This document shows positions 17,015-26,384 of a stretch of DNA of 64,000 nucleotides, in pieces. Within the stretch, counting starts at the first letter, position 1, and every line of letters starts with the position of its first letter. The stretch comes from Hyphomicrobium sp. (GTDB lineage: Bacteria; Pseudomonadota; Alphaproteobacteria; Rhizobiales; Hyphomicrobiaceae). The notes under the pieces are model-generated. The model made no database searches. It saw nothing but the letters and a program-made list of their open reading frames with translations, and had not been told where the DNA came from. The position numbers and the translations under genes are program-made. The stretch lies in contig NZ_JAIELN010000002.1 of the NCBI RefSeq assembly GCF_019753045.1, positions 516,354-580,353 on the forward strand, read 5' to 3'.

Positions 17015-17192
17015 TAGACCGAAGACGTCTCAAGGCCCCTCTCTCGCAGTCCTCGACCATATCAGAGCCTTTGCCCACAAGCGCGACCGGGATGTTTCGG
17101 TGTCTGCTGAAGATCAAGCTCGCCAGCGAAGTCTACGCTTCCATCAGGGACGCAAGTTGAGCGAAGCAAACAGGCGACGGGGAGCGAAATGA
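16989..17192 (+). CDS. Possible small basic protein before the acyl-CoA dehydrogenase
   Basis: 67 codons, Lys/Arg-rich and without a recognised domain. It overlaps the end of the hydrolase gene by 26 nt, and its TGA overlaps the acyl-CoA dehydrogenase ATG. The overlaps favour a real coupling ORF, but the composition could equally be chance. Confidence 0.3.
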   Translation: MSKKMSHANRPKTSQGPSLAVLDHIRAFAHKRDRDVSVSAEDQARQRSLRFHQGRKLSEANRRRGAK

Positions 17193-18346
17193 ATTTTCAA
17201 CTGACGGAAGAGCAGCGATTGCTCGTCGATGCCACGCGGCGGCTTACGCTGGAGACACTCGAGCCGATCCTCAAACGGCACGCGCCTGACCGGTCTTTGC
17301 CAAAGCAAGCGATGCTCGAAATCTACGCTGCATTGGCAGAGTTCGGCGTGACCTCGATGCGGCTTCCGGCCGATCGAGGCGGCGCGGGAATGGCGGCTCT
17401 CGACTTCGGATTGATGCTGGAGCAACTGCCGCCGGTCGTGGCGATCTCACTGATATCGCACGACGGGTCCACGGTGCGGCTCAGCGCCGGTGCCAGCGAG
17501 GCAGTATGCGCGCGCTATCTGCCTGACCTCACCGCGGGGCGCAAAATTGCCTGCACCGCGACGAGTGAAGGCGGGTCAGGTTCGGATTCGAACGCAATAT
17601 CGACGCGGCTGACGGTGCGAGGTGAGCGCGCAATCATCTCAGGGCAAAAGCTTTGGATTACCAATGGCTCGATCTGCGACGTGATGGTTGTCGCCTGCAC
17701 GACTGGGGCAGACGACAGGGGCCGTCCACTCAATCGCCGCGTCATCGTGGACCTTCATGAAGCAAAGAACGTCACCATCCGCGAGATCCCCATAACGGGG
17801 CTCAGGCAGGGGCATTTGAGCGAGGTCTTCTTCGACGACGTCGAGGTGCCGGTGGAGAATATCGTCGGCGAACCGGGCGATGCCGGAAAATACATGACGC
17901 TGATGTGGAACGGGAACCGTCCGCTTCTCGGCTTGATCTGCGCCGGCATCGCATCGCGAGCCTATCAGATCGCGAGAGATCATTGCGCAAATCGCAAGCA
18001 GTTCGGCCGCCCTCTCGCCAGTATGCAGTTGGTCCAACAAGACTTGTCAGACATCGAAACCGCCGTCACGGCGTCGCGGCTGATGTGCCTTTCGGCATTG
18101 GATGCCCTGGATCATGGACTACGCGGCAATGGCACCTCGGCGATGGCTAAGCGGTTCGCCACGAGCCAATCGCTGCGCGCTGTCGACCTTTCGATGCAGC
18201 TCATGGGCGCACTGGGTACCTGCGAGGAGGTCGGGCTGGAGCAGATGTGGCGGGACACTCGCGTCTTCCAGGTACCCGATGGAACCAACGGTATCCTCGC
18301 GCTGATCCACGGCCGTGAGATTACTTCCACCGCGGCCTTTCGCTGA
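17189..18346 (+). CDS. Acyl-CoA dehydrogenase
   Basis: 385 residues with the three-part ACAD layout: helical N-terminus (FQLTEEQRLLVDATRRL), FAD/beta domain with ACTATSEGGSGSDSNAI and QKLWITNGSICDVMVVA, and C-terminal ARDHCANRKQFGRPLASMQLVQQDLSD...SLQLMGALGTCEE-like block. At the usual catalytic base loop (YEGTSEI in many members) the sequence is QVPDGTNGI, with Asp instead of Glu near residue 365. Activity may need this Asp, or a Glu elsewhere as in isovaleryl-type enzymes. It should introduce the C2-C3 double bond in the module A acyl-CoA. Confidence 0.9.
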   Translation: MNFQLTEEQRLLVDATRRLTLETLEPILKRHAPDRSLPKQAMLEIYAALAEFGVTSMRLPADRGGAGMAALDFGLMLEQLPPVVAISLISHDGSTVRLSAGASEAVCARYLPDLTAGRKIACTATSEGGSGSDSNAISTRLTVRGERAIISGQKLWITNGSICDVMVVACTTGADDRGRPLNRRVIVDLHEAKNVTIREIPITGLRQGHLSEVFFDDVEVPVENIVGEPGDAGKYMTLMWNGNRPLLGLICAGIASRAYQIARDHCANRKQFGRPLASMQLVQQDLSDIETAVTASRLMCLSALDALDHGLRGNGTSAMAKRFATSQSLRAVDLSMQLMGALGTCEEVGLEQMWRDTRVFQVPDGTNGILALIHGREITSTAAFR

Positions 18347-18351
18347 TCTGA

Positions 18352-20319
18352 GTGAAGATAGACAGAGCCATGAATGTCTTAAGTTTGGATGGGCGTCTCG
18401 CTGTTACACTTTGCGGCCAACTGCTGCGAAAGGCGGGGGCGAAAGTGTATCCGGAAGATTGCGCGCAATTCGCGGGTCCATACGATGTCGTGCTTTTCTC
18501 ATCGGACGAGAACGATGCAGCTGCGATCGCCGCGGAACATTGCAGTGCAGTCCTGTGCGACATTGCAACCGGCTTTGGGCCAAATAGCGATGGACCGAGC
18601 TTGAGCGATGCCGAGATACAGGCGCTTTTTGGCCTGACCGATGTCACGGGCTTTGCTGAGCACGGGGCTACCGCGACGCAGATACCGGTGGTCGAAATCT
18701 CGGCCGCCCTGTATGCAGCCGCACTGATTTCGGCATCTCGGCTGGCAGGGAAACCTCCGCGCCGGATCGGTGTATCGTTGGTTGCCACTGCGGTGGCAAT
18801 GCTGACCACCTTTCTGCCGAAAGCCTTCCTCGGTCATCGCAGCGGACGCGTTGGCAACCGGCACACAGCAGCAGCTCCCTGGAATGGCTATCCTACGCGT
18901 GACGGACACGTGTTAATTTGCACCACCACAGATGCTCAATGGGCACGCCTGCGCGAAACAATCGGCGATTCCGCACTTGAGGATCCGCGATTTGCAACCT
19001 CGCCAGACCGCATCGCGGCCGTGGACGCTTTGGACGCGCTGATCGCAAAATGGACGGCTTCACTGGCGACCTCAAAATGTGTAGCCGTCTGCGAGGCCAT
19101 TCAGATTCCAGCTGGACCCATAGTTGCTCCTGAAGATCTTTGGCGTGAGCCGAACTTCGCCTTTAGACATCCTGAAGCCGCAGCAAAGCTGGAAGCCTCA
19201 GTCTCCGGCAGCGCCGTTGCGGCAAACGTCGACCTCTTTCGTCTCTCTTTCCTGAATGGTGGGGCAGCTCAAATACCGCGCCGGACAGGCACCGCCACGC
19301 AACCCCTGTCGGGCTGGAAAGTGATCGAGCTTGGTCAATTCACCGCCGTCCCCTTAGCTACCCGGCATCTGGCCTCGCTCGGCGCGACGATTGTGAAAGT
19401 TGAGGCACCCTCCGGCGAAACATCGCGGCGCTGGCAGCCGGGAATGGATGGGACGAGCTACTACTTCGCGCAGACAAATGCCGGCAAACGCTGCGAGCGG
19501 TTGGATTTGACCGCGCACGAGGGCAAGACGCGTCTGGAAGAGTTGATCAGCGACGCTCACATACTGGTCGAGAACATGCGCCCCGGCTCGCTTGAGAAAC
19601 TAGGTTTCGGCGTCGAGCGATTGGCCCGGATCAATCCAAACTTATTGTATTGCTCGGTCTCGGGTTTCGGGCTTGCAACGGCCTATCCTGGCCGACCTGC
19701 ATTCGACACAGTGATACAGGCCATGTCGGGGGCGATGGTCGCAACGCCAAGCAGTCGAGGTCCGGTGAAGCTTGGCATTTCGGCTGCCGACATTCTTGGC
19801 GCCCAGGTGACGCTGTTCGCCATTCTGGCAGGCGTGTGGTCGACGAACCGCCTTGTCGACGTCGCGATGCAGGACGTCACTGCCTGGGCCGCGCTTCTGG
19901 CCGGCGAAGGCGAAGGGAACGCAGGCTATCTGCTTGAAGTCTTAGACGGGCCAATTTGGATCGCCGACGAGAGTATCGTGGACGAAGCTGAATTGCTCTT
20001 CGTGACAACGCTTCCTCGAGCGCACGCAGCATGTCGACTCCGTAGCGCGGGCAATCGTGTGCAACCGGTGCGCAGGGTGGACGAGCTGCTCTTCGATCCA
20101 GCATTTCAGCGCGACATGATCCTTACCGCCTCCGATGAGGATGGTCGGGGATGGCCGCTTCTTCATCCGCCTTATCGCATCAATGGCGTGGACTTTCCGC
20201 CGCCAAGTTTACCGCCGCGGGTCGACCGGATGTCCTTATACGGACCCCTCGATTCGGCTCCCACGCGTGAGACTGTTTTGCCCGACGGACGGCGTCACTC
20301 CCATGGAAGTAACATATGA
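18352..20319 (+). CDS. Tandem family III (CaiB/BaiF) CoA-transferase
   Basis: 655 residues formed by two CaiB/BaiF units. The first (about 1-310) is shortened and lacks the classic N-terminus. The second (about 318-655) has GWKVIELGQFTAVPLATRHLASLGATIVKVE, LVENMRPGSLEKLGFGVERLARINPNLLYCSVSGFG, and the catalytic Asp in GRPAFDTVIQAMSG near residue 451. Family III transferases move CoA between carboxylates, so this would activate the acid made by the ALDHs for beta-oxidation. GTG 18352 is taken as start; ATG 18370 is possible. The 3' end overlaps the next ALDH by 4 nt. Confidence 0.88.
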   Translation: MKIDRAMNVLSLDGRLAVTLCGQLLRKAGAKVYPEDCAQFAGPYDVVLFSSDENDAAAIAAEHCSAVLCDIATGFGPNSDGPSLSDAEIQALFGLTDVTGFAEHGATATQIPVVEISAALYAAALISASRLAGKPPRRIGVSLVATAVAMLTTFLPKAFLGHRSGRVGNRHTAAAPWNGYPTRDGHVLICTTTDAQWARLRETIGDSALEDPRFATSPDRIAAVDALDALIAKWTASLATSKCVAVCEAIQIPAGPIVAPEDLWREPNFAFRHPEAAAKLEASVSGSAVAANVDLFRLSFLNGGAAQIPRRTGTATQPLSGWKVIELGQFTAVPLATRHLASLGATIVKVEAPSGETSRRWQPGMDGTSYYFAQTNAGKRCERLDLTAHEGKTRLEELISDAHILVENMRPGSLEKLGFGVERLARINPNLLYCSVSGFGLATAYPGRPAFDTVIQAMSGAMVATPSSRGPVKLGISAADILGAQVTLFAILAGVWSTNRLVDVAMQDVTAWAALLAGEGEGNAGYLLEVLDGPIWIADESIVDEAELLFVTTLPRAHAACRLRSAGNRVQPVRRVDELLFDPAFQRDMILTASDEDGRGWPLLHPPYRINGVDFPPPSLPPRVDRMSLYGPLDSAPTRETVLPDGRRHSHGSNI

Positions 20320-21797
20320 AAACCTACCAGCTCTTCATCGACGGTGCTTTTGTCGATACGGTTTCGGGATCGTGGTTTGATAGCATCGATCCCTACCGGG
20401 GAACCATTTGGGCAAAGCTGCCGCGCGGCGGCGAAGCCGATGTCGAACGCGCTGTAGCAGCCGCCAAGCGCGCCATGACCGAGGGGCCCTGGTCCCGGAT
20501 GAGCGCGACCGAGCGGGGCTCGATCCTAGTAAGGCTCGCGGGACTGATTGCCGACAATGCCGAGCGACTCGCGCAGATCGAAGTGCGGGACAATGGAAAG
20601 CTTCTGACCGAGATGCTCGGCCAGATGCGCTACATCCCGCACTGGTGGCGCTACTACGGTGGCCTTGCCGACAAGCTGCAAGGCCATGTCGTGCCTATCG
20701 ACAAGCCTGACATGTTTGCATTTGTCGAGCACGAACCGGTCGGAGTAGTTGCCGCGCTGACCGCTTGGAACTCGCCTCTGCTTTTTGTTGCATTCAAATG
20801 TGCTCCGGCGTTGGCAGCCGGCTGCGCAGTCGTCGTGAAACCGTCGGAGTTCGCGTCGGCCAGCACTCTAGAATTTGCCGAACTTGCAGCATTAGCGGGC
20901 ATCCCGCCCGGCATGTTCAACGTCGTCACGGGTTTCGGGCCGGAAGCTGGCAAGGCACTCGTCGATCATCCAGACATAGCAATGGTGACTTTCACCGGGT
21001 CCGACACCACGGGTGCCGCGATCTATGCTCAGGCTGCGAAATCCATGAAGCGGGTGGCATTGGAGCTGGGGGGCAAGTCCCCCAACATCGTCTTTGCTGA
21101 TGCCGACATTGACGCTGCTGTAGCAGGGGTCGTGTCGGGAATCTTTGCCGCCACCGGCCAAACTTGCATCGCCGGATCGCGTCTTCTCGTGCAAAATTCG
21201 ATCCGCAACGATTTTGTCGAACGCCTGATTGAAATGGCGAGCTCCGCGCGGATCGGCGACCCTATGTTGCCGCAGACCAATATTGGGCCGATCACGACGC
21301 CCAGCCAGTACCAAAAGGTGCTGGACTACATAGACATCGCCAAACGCGAAGGCGCGCGCTGCATTTTGGGTGGTAAGCCCGCTTCCGGCAAAGGGATATC
21401 GGGGGGGCAGTTCATCGAACCCACCATCTTCGACGACGTAACGTCCCGCATGCGTATCGCTCAAGAGGAAGTCTTTGGTCCGGTCCTGTCAATTTTGGGT
21501 TTCGATGACGAAGCCGAAGCCGTGCGCATCGCCAACGATACGATCTACGGTCTCGCGGCTGGAGTCTGGACTAATGACATGAAGCGCGCACTCCGGATGC
21601 GGAAAGCACTGCGCGCAGGAACCATTTGGGTCAACACTTACCGTGCTGTCAGCTTTATGATGCCATTTGGCGGAATGAAACATTCCGGTCTGGGGCGCGA
21701 GAATGGCATCGAGGCGATTAACGATTTTCTCGAACGTAAAAGCGTCTGGATCTCCACCTCGGACAGCATCCCCGGGAATCCATTCGTGATGCGTTGA
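20316..21797 (+). CDS. NAD(P)-dependent aldehyde dehydrogenase (module A, second copy)
   Basis: 493 residues. N-terminal LFIDGAFVDTVSGSWFDSIDP, catalytic Glu in LELGGKSPNIVFA, and Cys in TGQTCIAGSRLLVQ. ATG 20316 overlaps the stop of the CoA-transferase. It differs from the ALDH at 10851, so the pathway probably has two aldehyde steps or two ranges of substrate. It is the last gene of the module A run. Confidence 0.93.
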   Translation: MKTYQLFIDGAFVDTVSGSWFDSIDPYRGTIWAKLPRGGEADVERAVAAAKRAMTEGPWSRMSATERGSILVRLAGLIADNAERLAQIEVRDNGKLLTEMLGQMRYIPHWWRYYGGLADKLQGHVVPIDKPDMFAFVEHEPVGVVAALTAWNSPLLFVAFKCAPALAAGCAVVVKPSEFASASTLEFAELAALAGIPPGMFNVVTGFGPEAGKALVDHPDIAMVTFTGSDTTGAAIYAQAAKSMKRVALELGGKSPNIVFADADIDAAVAGVVSGIFAATGQTCIAGSRLLVQNSIRNDFVERLIEMASSARIGDPMLPQTNIGPITTPSQYQKVLDYIDIAKREGARCILGGKPASGKGISGGQFIEPTIFDDVTSRMRIAQEEVFGPVLSILGFDDEAEAVRIANDTIYGLAAGVWTNDMKRALRMRKALRAGTIWVNTYRAVSFMMPFGGMKHSGLGRENGIEAINDFLERKSVWISTSDSIPGNPFVMR

Positions 21798-22013
21798 GCT
21801 CTGGCTGACGCATGTTGCCCGGGCGTTTCCTAACGGGGTTTCCGCCAGCCTCCTCGGCTTTTCCAGACGGAGCTGACAGCTTCGCCCACATTCGAAGGTG
21901 GCGTTCTGGAGAGCGGACAATTGGGTTTGCTTAGCACCTGGTTCTGTGCAACGTTAAATCTCAAAATCAATGCGCCAAAACAACGCTCCGTTGGTTGTAA
22001 CGAGATACCGCGA

Positions 22014-22991
22014 ATGCGCACTCTTCCGCCGCTCAATCCCTTACGCGCATTCGAAGCTGCCGCACGGCACAAGAGCATTCGAAAAGCCGCGGAAGAGTTA
22101 GGTGTCACGTCAGGGGCAGTTAGCCGGCAAGTTAAGGTCCTCGAAGAATTCCTTGGCATCGCCATGTTTCGCCGCTCGCCTAGCGAGGTAATTTTGACGG
22201 CTGAAGGCGAACAATACTTTCAGATTGTAACGGTGCACCTGCACGCTTTAGCCGAAGGAACGAACATCCTCACTGGGTACAAGGACGAGCAGATTGTTCG
22301 AATCCGAGCTTACACAACGTTTGCCGCCAAGTGGCTAATTCCGAGGACAAAGTCGTTTTATCTAGAAAATCCGAATACAGAGTTGCGCCTTACGACCTCG
22401 CTTGAAGGCGTCGATTTTGAACGAGAAAACATCGATGCCGCCATCCGTTTGTGCGATGGTAGTTACCCTGGCTGCGAAATAGATCGTCTCGTTGCGAATG
22501 ATCTGACTCCGCTTTGTAGTCCCCAGTATGCCGCTGAGCATGGCTTGCGCACGGGACGGGATCTTGCTCGCGTGAGATTTCTTCACACGGTAGCAAGGCC
22601 CGACGACTGGCGACTCTGGATCGAGGCAGCGGGCCTTACGGGAGTGGTCGATGCGCATGGAGGGCCTAAGTTCGCCTCCTCGCTTCTCGCTTACCAAGCC
22701 GCGATGGGGAACCAAGGCGTGCTGCTTGGGCCGATTGCACTATTCCGCGATGACATCCAGCAAGGAACGCTCGTTCAAGTATGCGATCCTGTCGTGTCTC
22801 GCGGCAATTTCACCTACTATTTTGTTTATCCGCGAAGCCGGCTACGAAATCCAGCATTGAGACGTTTCCGTTCGTGGCTGTTGAGACAGATAGAAGATGA
22901 AATGGGACTAGACGCCAAGCAAGGCGCTAAGGCGATTCTGCAATGTCGACACGACCAATCGCTAATCACAGATGAATGGAATTGGCGTTGA
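22014..22991 (+). CDS. LysR-family transcriptional regulator (GcvA-like)
   Basis: About 325 residues. The N-terminal winged HTH reads LPPLNPLRAFEAAARHKSIRKAAEELGVTSGAVSRQVKVLEEFLGIAMFRR. The substrate-binding domain follows (VRIRAYTTFAAKWLIPR, GVDFERENIDAAIRL), as in GcvA/AmpR-type proteins. ATG 22014 starts the canonical N-terminus; the open frame extends to 21921 but that stretch is not LysR-like. It sits at the end of module A and may provide a second input to it or control the antiporter gene downstream. Confidence 0.9.
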   Translation: MRTLPPLNPLRAFEAAARHKSIRKAAEELGVTSGAVSRQVKVLEEFLGIAMFRRSPSEVILTAEGEQYFQIVTVHLHALAEGTNILTGYKDEQIVRIRAYTTFAAKWLIPRTKSFYLENPNTELRLTTSLEGVDFERENIDAAIRLCDGSYPGCEIDRLVANDLTPLCSPQYAAEHGLRTGRDLARVRFLHTVARPDDWRLWIEAAGLTGVVDAHGGPKFASSLLAYQAAMGNQGVLLGPIALFRDDIQQGTLVQVCDPVVSRGNFTYYFVYPRSRLRNPALRRFRSWLLRQIEDEMGLDAKQGAKAILQCRHDQSLITDEWNWR

Positions 22992-23130
22992 GGCGGCGTT
23001 CAAGTATTGCCTGTTTTGTGTAACGTGCCTTTTGGCGGCGCTCGCTCTGGGCGCGGGCACCTCTGTTGCGCTGATCGATCCGATCACCCTCGCACCGAAC
23101 CTTGGGCGGCGCTACCCTCAGTGCTGGTAG
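22972..23130 (+). CDS. Possible 52-residue exported peptide
   Basis: Overlaps the 3' end of the lysR gene. The predicted product has a hydrophobic, signal-peptide-like segment (KYCLFCVTCLLAALALGAGT). No RBS stands out. The remainder of the interval up to 23298 holds only a low-quality 93-codon frame, so this stretch may also be a decayed gene. Confidence 0.22.
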   Translation: MNGIGVEAAFKYCLFCVTCLLAALALGAGTSVALIDPITLAPNLGRRYPQCW

Positions 23131-23298
23131 GAGCATTGGTCTACACGGTTGCGTTTGGCACCTCGCGTGTTGAGCCGCAAATTTCGCGGATGCCAGATTA
23201 CATTACAAATACCGGGCGCCAATCACGGCGTCCGGACTCCCTACTCATCTCTTTCGATTTTTTAACCCCGCTCACGTTAGCGGCTTAATGAGCGGAGC

Positions 23299-24804
23299 TT
23301 GCGTTTGGGCGTGTCGTTTCACTTCTTGCTTGTTGCCGTAACGCTAGCCTGTATCGCCGTATTGAAGTATCGCGTAATCACGGCTGCCATCATAGGTCCG
23401 AGCGCCATTATTGCCGGCTCATTCTTCTTCGTAGGTGGGGCCTGGGCGGGAGAACGCGTACACATTGACGGTCAGCACCTCGGCGCGCTGTGGATCGTCC
23501 CGTTCGTAGGCCTTTTGTTGTCGATCGCCATTGTGCCCCTGACGCATCCGCGCTTTTGGCATCACAACTTCGGAAAGATAGCAGCGGCCTGGGCGTTCGC
23601 TTTTCTTTTGCCCAGCTCGCTCGTCTTCGGTCTCACTTCAACGCTCTACGAACTGGCTCACACTTTGTTGCTCGAGTATATACCGTTCGTAGTCCTGCTT
23701 CTCGCCCTCTTCACCGTGGCCGGAGGCGTACTGGTGAAGGTGAACCTCCACGGCTCGCCAGCTCTGAATACGACCATTCTTGGAATTGGGGCACTCATCG
23801 CCGGGGTAGCCGGAACAACCGGTGCAGCTATGCTCCTGATCCGTCCGGTTATTCGAGCTAACGACCACCGACTTCACAATGTGCACGTCATCGTCTTCTT
23901 CATCTTCATCGTTGGAAATATGGGTGGCGCACTGACGCCCCTCGGAGACCCTCCTCTGTTTCTTGGCTTTCTGAAGGGGGTCGGTTTTTTCTGGCCCACC
24001 GTCCATCTCTTTGGTCCCTGGCTCGTCGTCGTGTCGGCATTGCTCGCCGTTTTCTTCGTTCTCGATTCATATCTCTTTCGGCTCGAGAAGAGACACCCTC
24101 CCAAGCGAGATCCTACTCTCGACAGCAGGCTGAGCATTGCGGGATGGATCAATATTGCGCTGCTCGCCGGTATCGTGCTCGTGGTGTTGTCTAGCGGTCT
24201 GTGGAAGCCGGGAGTCGGTCTGAACATCTGCGGCGTTGAGATTGGGCTACAAGATCTACTGCGTGATGTCGTACTCTTGCTGATCACTTGGTGCTCGTGG
24301 GCAAGCACTTCAGAGGATATTCGCGCTGGCAATGACTTCAGCTGGGCCCCGATCGTCGAGGTTACAAAGCTGTTTGGCGGCATCTTCATCACCCTTATCC
24401 CGGCGATCATCATCCTGAAAGCCGGTAGTGCGGGTGCGCTCGCACCAGTCATACGCCTCGCAATGGACGAGGCCGGTCAGCCAAACAACGTCATGTATTT
24501 CTGGCTTGCAGGTGGTCTGTCGAGCTTTCTCGACAATGCCCCAACCTATCTTGTGTTCTTCAATATGGCAGGCGGAGATCCTGCCCTCCTCACCGGCCCT
24601 TTGCGAACTACACTAACGGCAATCTCCGTGGGCGCAGTGTTTATGGGTGCGAATACGTACATCGGCAATGCTCCCAATTTGATGGTCAAGGCCATTGCTG
24701 AGAGCCAAGGAATCCGAATGCCAAGCTTCTTTGGCTATATGGCTTGGTCGGGGGCCATTCTCGTCCCTTGCTTCTTGCTGCTCACATGGCTCTTCTTCCT
24801 ATGA
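23299..24804 (+). CDS. Sodium:proton antiporter, NhaD/ArsB-type ion transporter
   Basis: About 500 residues with 12 or more hydrophobic segments. Matches the NhaD-like group: LWIVPFVGLLLSIAIVPL, the GNMGGALTPLGDPPLFLGFL segment, and a late SFLDNAPTYLVFFNMAGG...MGANTYIGNAPNLMVKAIAE block. These carriers extrude Na+ or Li+ in exchange for H+. Non-ATG starts only (TTG 23299, TTG 23305 or GTG 23311); the RBS GGAG at 23294-23297 favours one of the later two. It may rebalance Na+ taken in by symporters, but no operon link is visible. Confidence 0.85.
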   Translation: MRLGVSFHFLLVAVTLACIAVLKYRVITAAIIGPSAIIAGSFFFVGGAWAGERVHIDGQHLGALWIVPFVGLLLSIAIVPLTHPRFWHHNFGKIAAAWAFAFLLPSSLVFGLTSTLYELAHTLLLEYIPFVVLLLALFTVAGGVLVKVNLHGSPALNTTILGIGALIAGVAGTTGAAMLLIRPVIRANDHRLHNVHVIVFFIFIVGNMGGALTPLGDPPLFLGFLKGVGFFWPTVHLFGPWLVVVSALLAVFFVLDSYLFRLEKRHPPKRDPTLDSRLSIAGWINIALLAGIVLVVLSSGLWKPGVGLNICGVEIGLQDLLRDVVLLLITWCSWASTSEDIRAGNDFSWAPIVEVTKLFGGIFITLIPAIIILKAGSAGALAPVIRLAMDEAGQPNNVMYFWLAGGLSSFLDNAPTYLVFFNMAGGDPALLTGPLRTTLTAISVGAVFMGANTYIGNAPNLMVKAIAESQGIRMPSFFGYMAWSGAILVPCFLLLTWLFFL

Positions 24805-25863
24805 CTTCAGTTGCACACTGAGTCGAAAGGTGAGAACCGTCGTTACGACCGGTGACCTTCATTAGTGACTATCCAGCGAATGACCGCGACCATGGTGAGA
24901 TCTATGATCCAAAGGACGCGCAGCGACGTAGTGCAAGAAGGACGACATGAATGGCATCCTGGTCGTCGGCATTCACTGGATTCGCCAGCAAGTAATTTGA
25001 AATCACGACGCTGCGGAGCCGGCCAGTCTCCCGCTTCGCCACTAAGGGCGCCGAAGCGCATTTCTGCAGCTTACTTGGATTTGCAGACCCGATGTCCCAT
25101 ACAGCATCCTTTTCCCCCAGAGTGATCCAGCGCATGACCGACGTCTACAGACGCGCGGCCTAGACACTCAAGCTTGACTGGGCGCGCGAGCGCGACCGTC
25201 TTGCCGTCTATATTCCGTCCGTCGGAAACACGCTCGACGACACGCACCGGATGCGCGACAGTGCCGTGCGCATGTATAGACGGGCGGCAATGCTCGATGG
25301 GCTTCCCCTCGCCAGCACCAACGCCTCTTCCGACCTCGAATCTCGGTCTGACGAAAGCGCAGCAGAGTCACCTCCCTCGGTAGTGGAGCGGCATGTTCCC
25401 GAGTGGGCGGTCACCCACGCGAACGCCGGAATGATTTCTGTTGTTGGCCCTTTGCGTCAATTGGTGGTTGTCTGCTTTCGGTGGTCTTGCCGACGTAACC
25501 GCAGCACACTTGACCTAGGGGTGACCGCGGACGAAGGAAGGTCCGCTTTCTCGGCAAAGCGGTCCTGTTTCGGTAAGAAACATTTTGATCGCAAATGTTT
25601 GTTTCCAGTCAGAAGCGGACCTTTTTCTTTTCTGCATGGTGCAGCTTTTATCGACTACGGCGCAGTCTTTGCAACGTCCATCATTGAATGAAGCGCAAGC
25701 CCTATTAAGCGAATTAAATAACGTAAAGAAGACCGTCGTTGTCTCAAATTGGTTCTCGCCAACCTCACAATCGCTGCGCGATTGTGGACGACGCAGTGTT
25801 GCGGATTGGCATACCTTTCGCTTGTCACGTTCCAACAGCGTAACGCATCGGAACGGCAAAGCT
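24805..25863. other. Degenerate region between module A and the replication block
   Basis: About 1 kb without a convincing gene. Short frames occur on both strands, for example a 77-codon minus-strand frame at 24902-25135 and a 146-codon plus-strand frame at 25251-25691, with no RBS or known domain. An inverted repeat lies at 25538-25548 (AAGGTCCGCTT) and 25613-25623. It probably marks an old junction. Confidence 0.45.
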
Positions 25864-26262
25864 ATGAAATATACGCTTTTCGACTTTGAGAACAATCCCG
25901 CTTTCTGGCATGGGACCCCCACGTCGCTGGACAGGAAAAGCCGTCAAGTCGAATTAAGCGCCAGGCTCGCGAAACCATCGCGCGGTAAACAGAGCGAATA
26001 CGGAGACGCGAAACGCGTTGTCCCGATCATTTTTCACGCGTTACAGAGTAACCGCCTATCGCAGCTTCACCATCGCCATATGCGACCGATCGCGGAGATG
26101 ATCGCCGAAGAGCTCCGTCGGGCAGGCGCCGCGAGGTCGATCAGAGCTATCTCGAAAATAATGCATGAGGTCTCGGGTATTCCTGAAGCGACCATTCGAG
26201 ATTGGATTATGAGGGCGGATCGAGTCGACCGCCTCAAGGGAACCGGCAAATATCGCGGTTGA
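25864..26262 (+). CDS. Hypothetical protein with a C-terminal helix-turn-helix-like segment
   Basis: About 132 residues from ATG 25864. The C-terminal part (RSIRAISKIMHEVSGIPEATIRDWIMRADRVDRL) looks like a helix-turn-helix of the kind found in small phage or satellite regulators. The N-terminal part is unrecognised. The open frame extends to 25585, but the upstream residues look unrelated. As the first gene before the replication block it may regulate it. Confidence 0.5.
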   Translation: MKYTLFDFENNPAFWHGTPTSLDRKSRQVELSARLAKPSRGKQSEYGDAKRVVPIIFHALQSNRLSQLHHRHMRPIAEMIAEELRRAGAARSIRAISKIMHEVSGIPEATIRDWIMRADRVDRLKGTGKYRG

Positions 26263-26384
26263 AAATTCCGCCTGTTAACTTCTGGTGGGGATTTTTTAAA
26301 TTTCCAACCATCCGCTCTCCTCGGTCAAAAAAGCGTTCGGGCGGCACGGTGTCGCCCAACCGTCCCCCCGGAGGAGATCACTGA

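Noticed and set aside
25251..25691. 146-codon plus-strand frame before the replication block
   Set aside because: It overlaps an inverted repeat, lacks an RBS and has no domain. It may be part of a decayed gene but cannot be supported.
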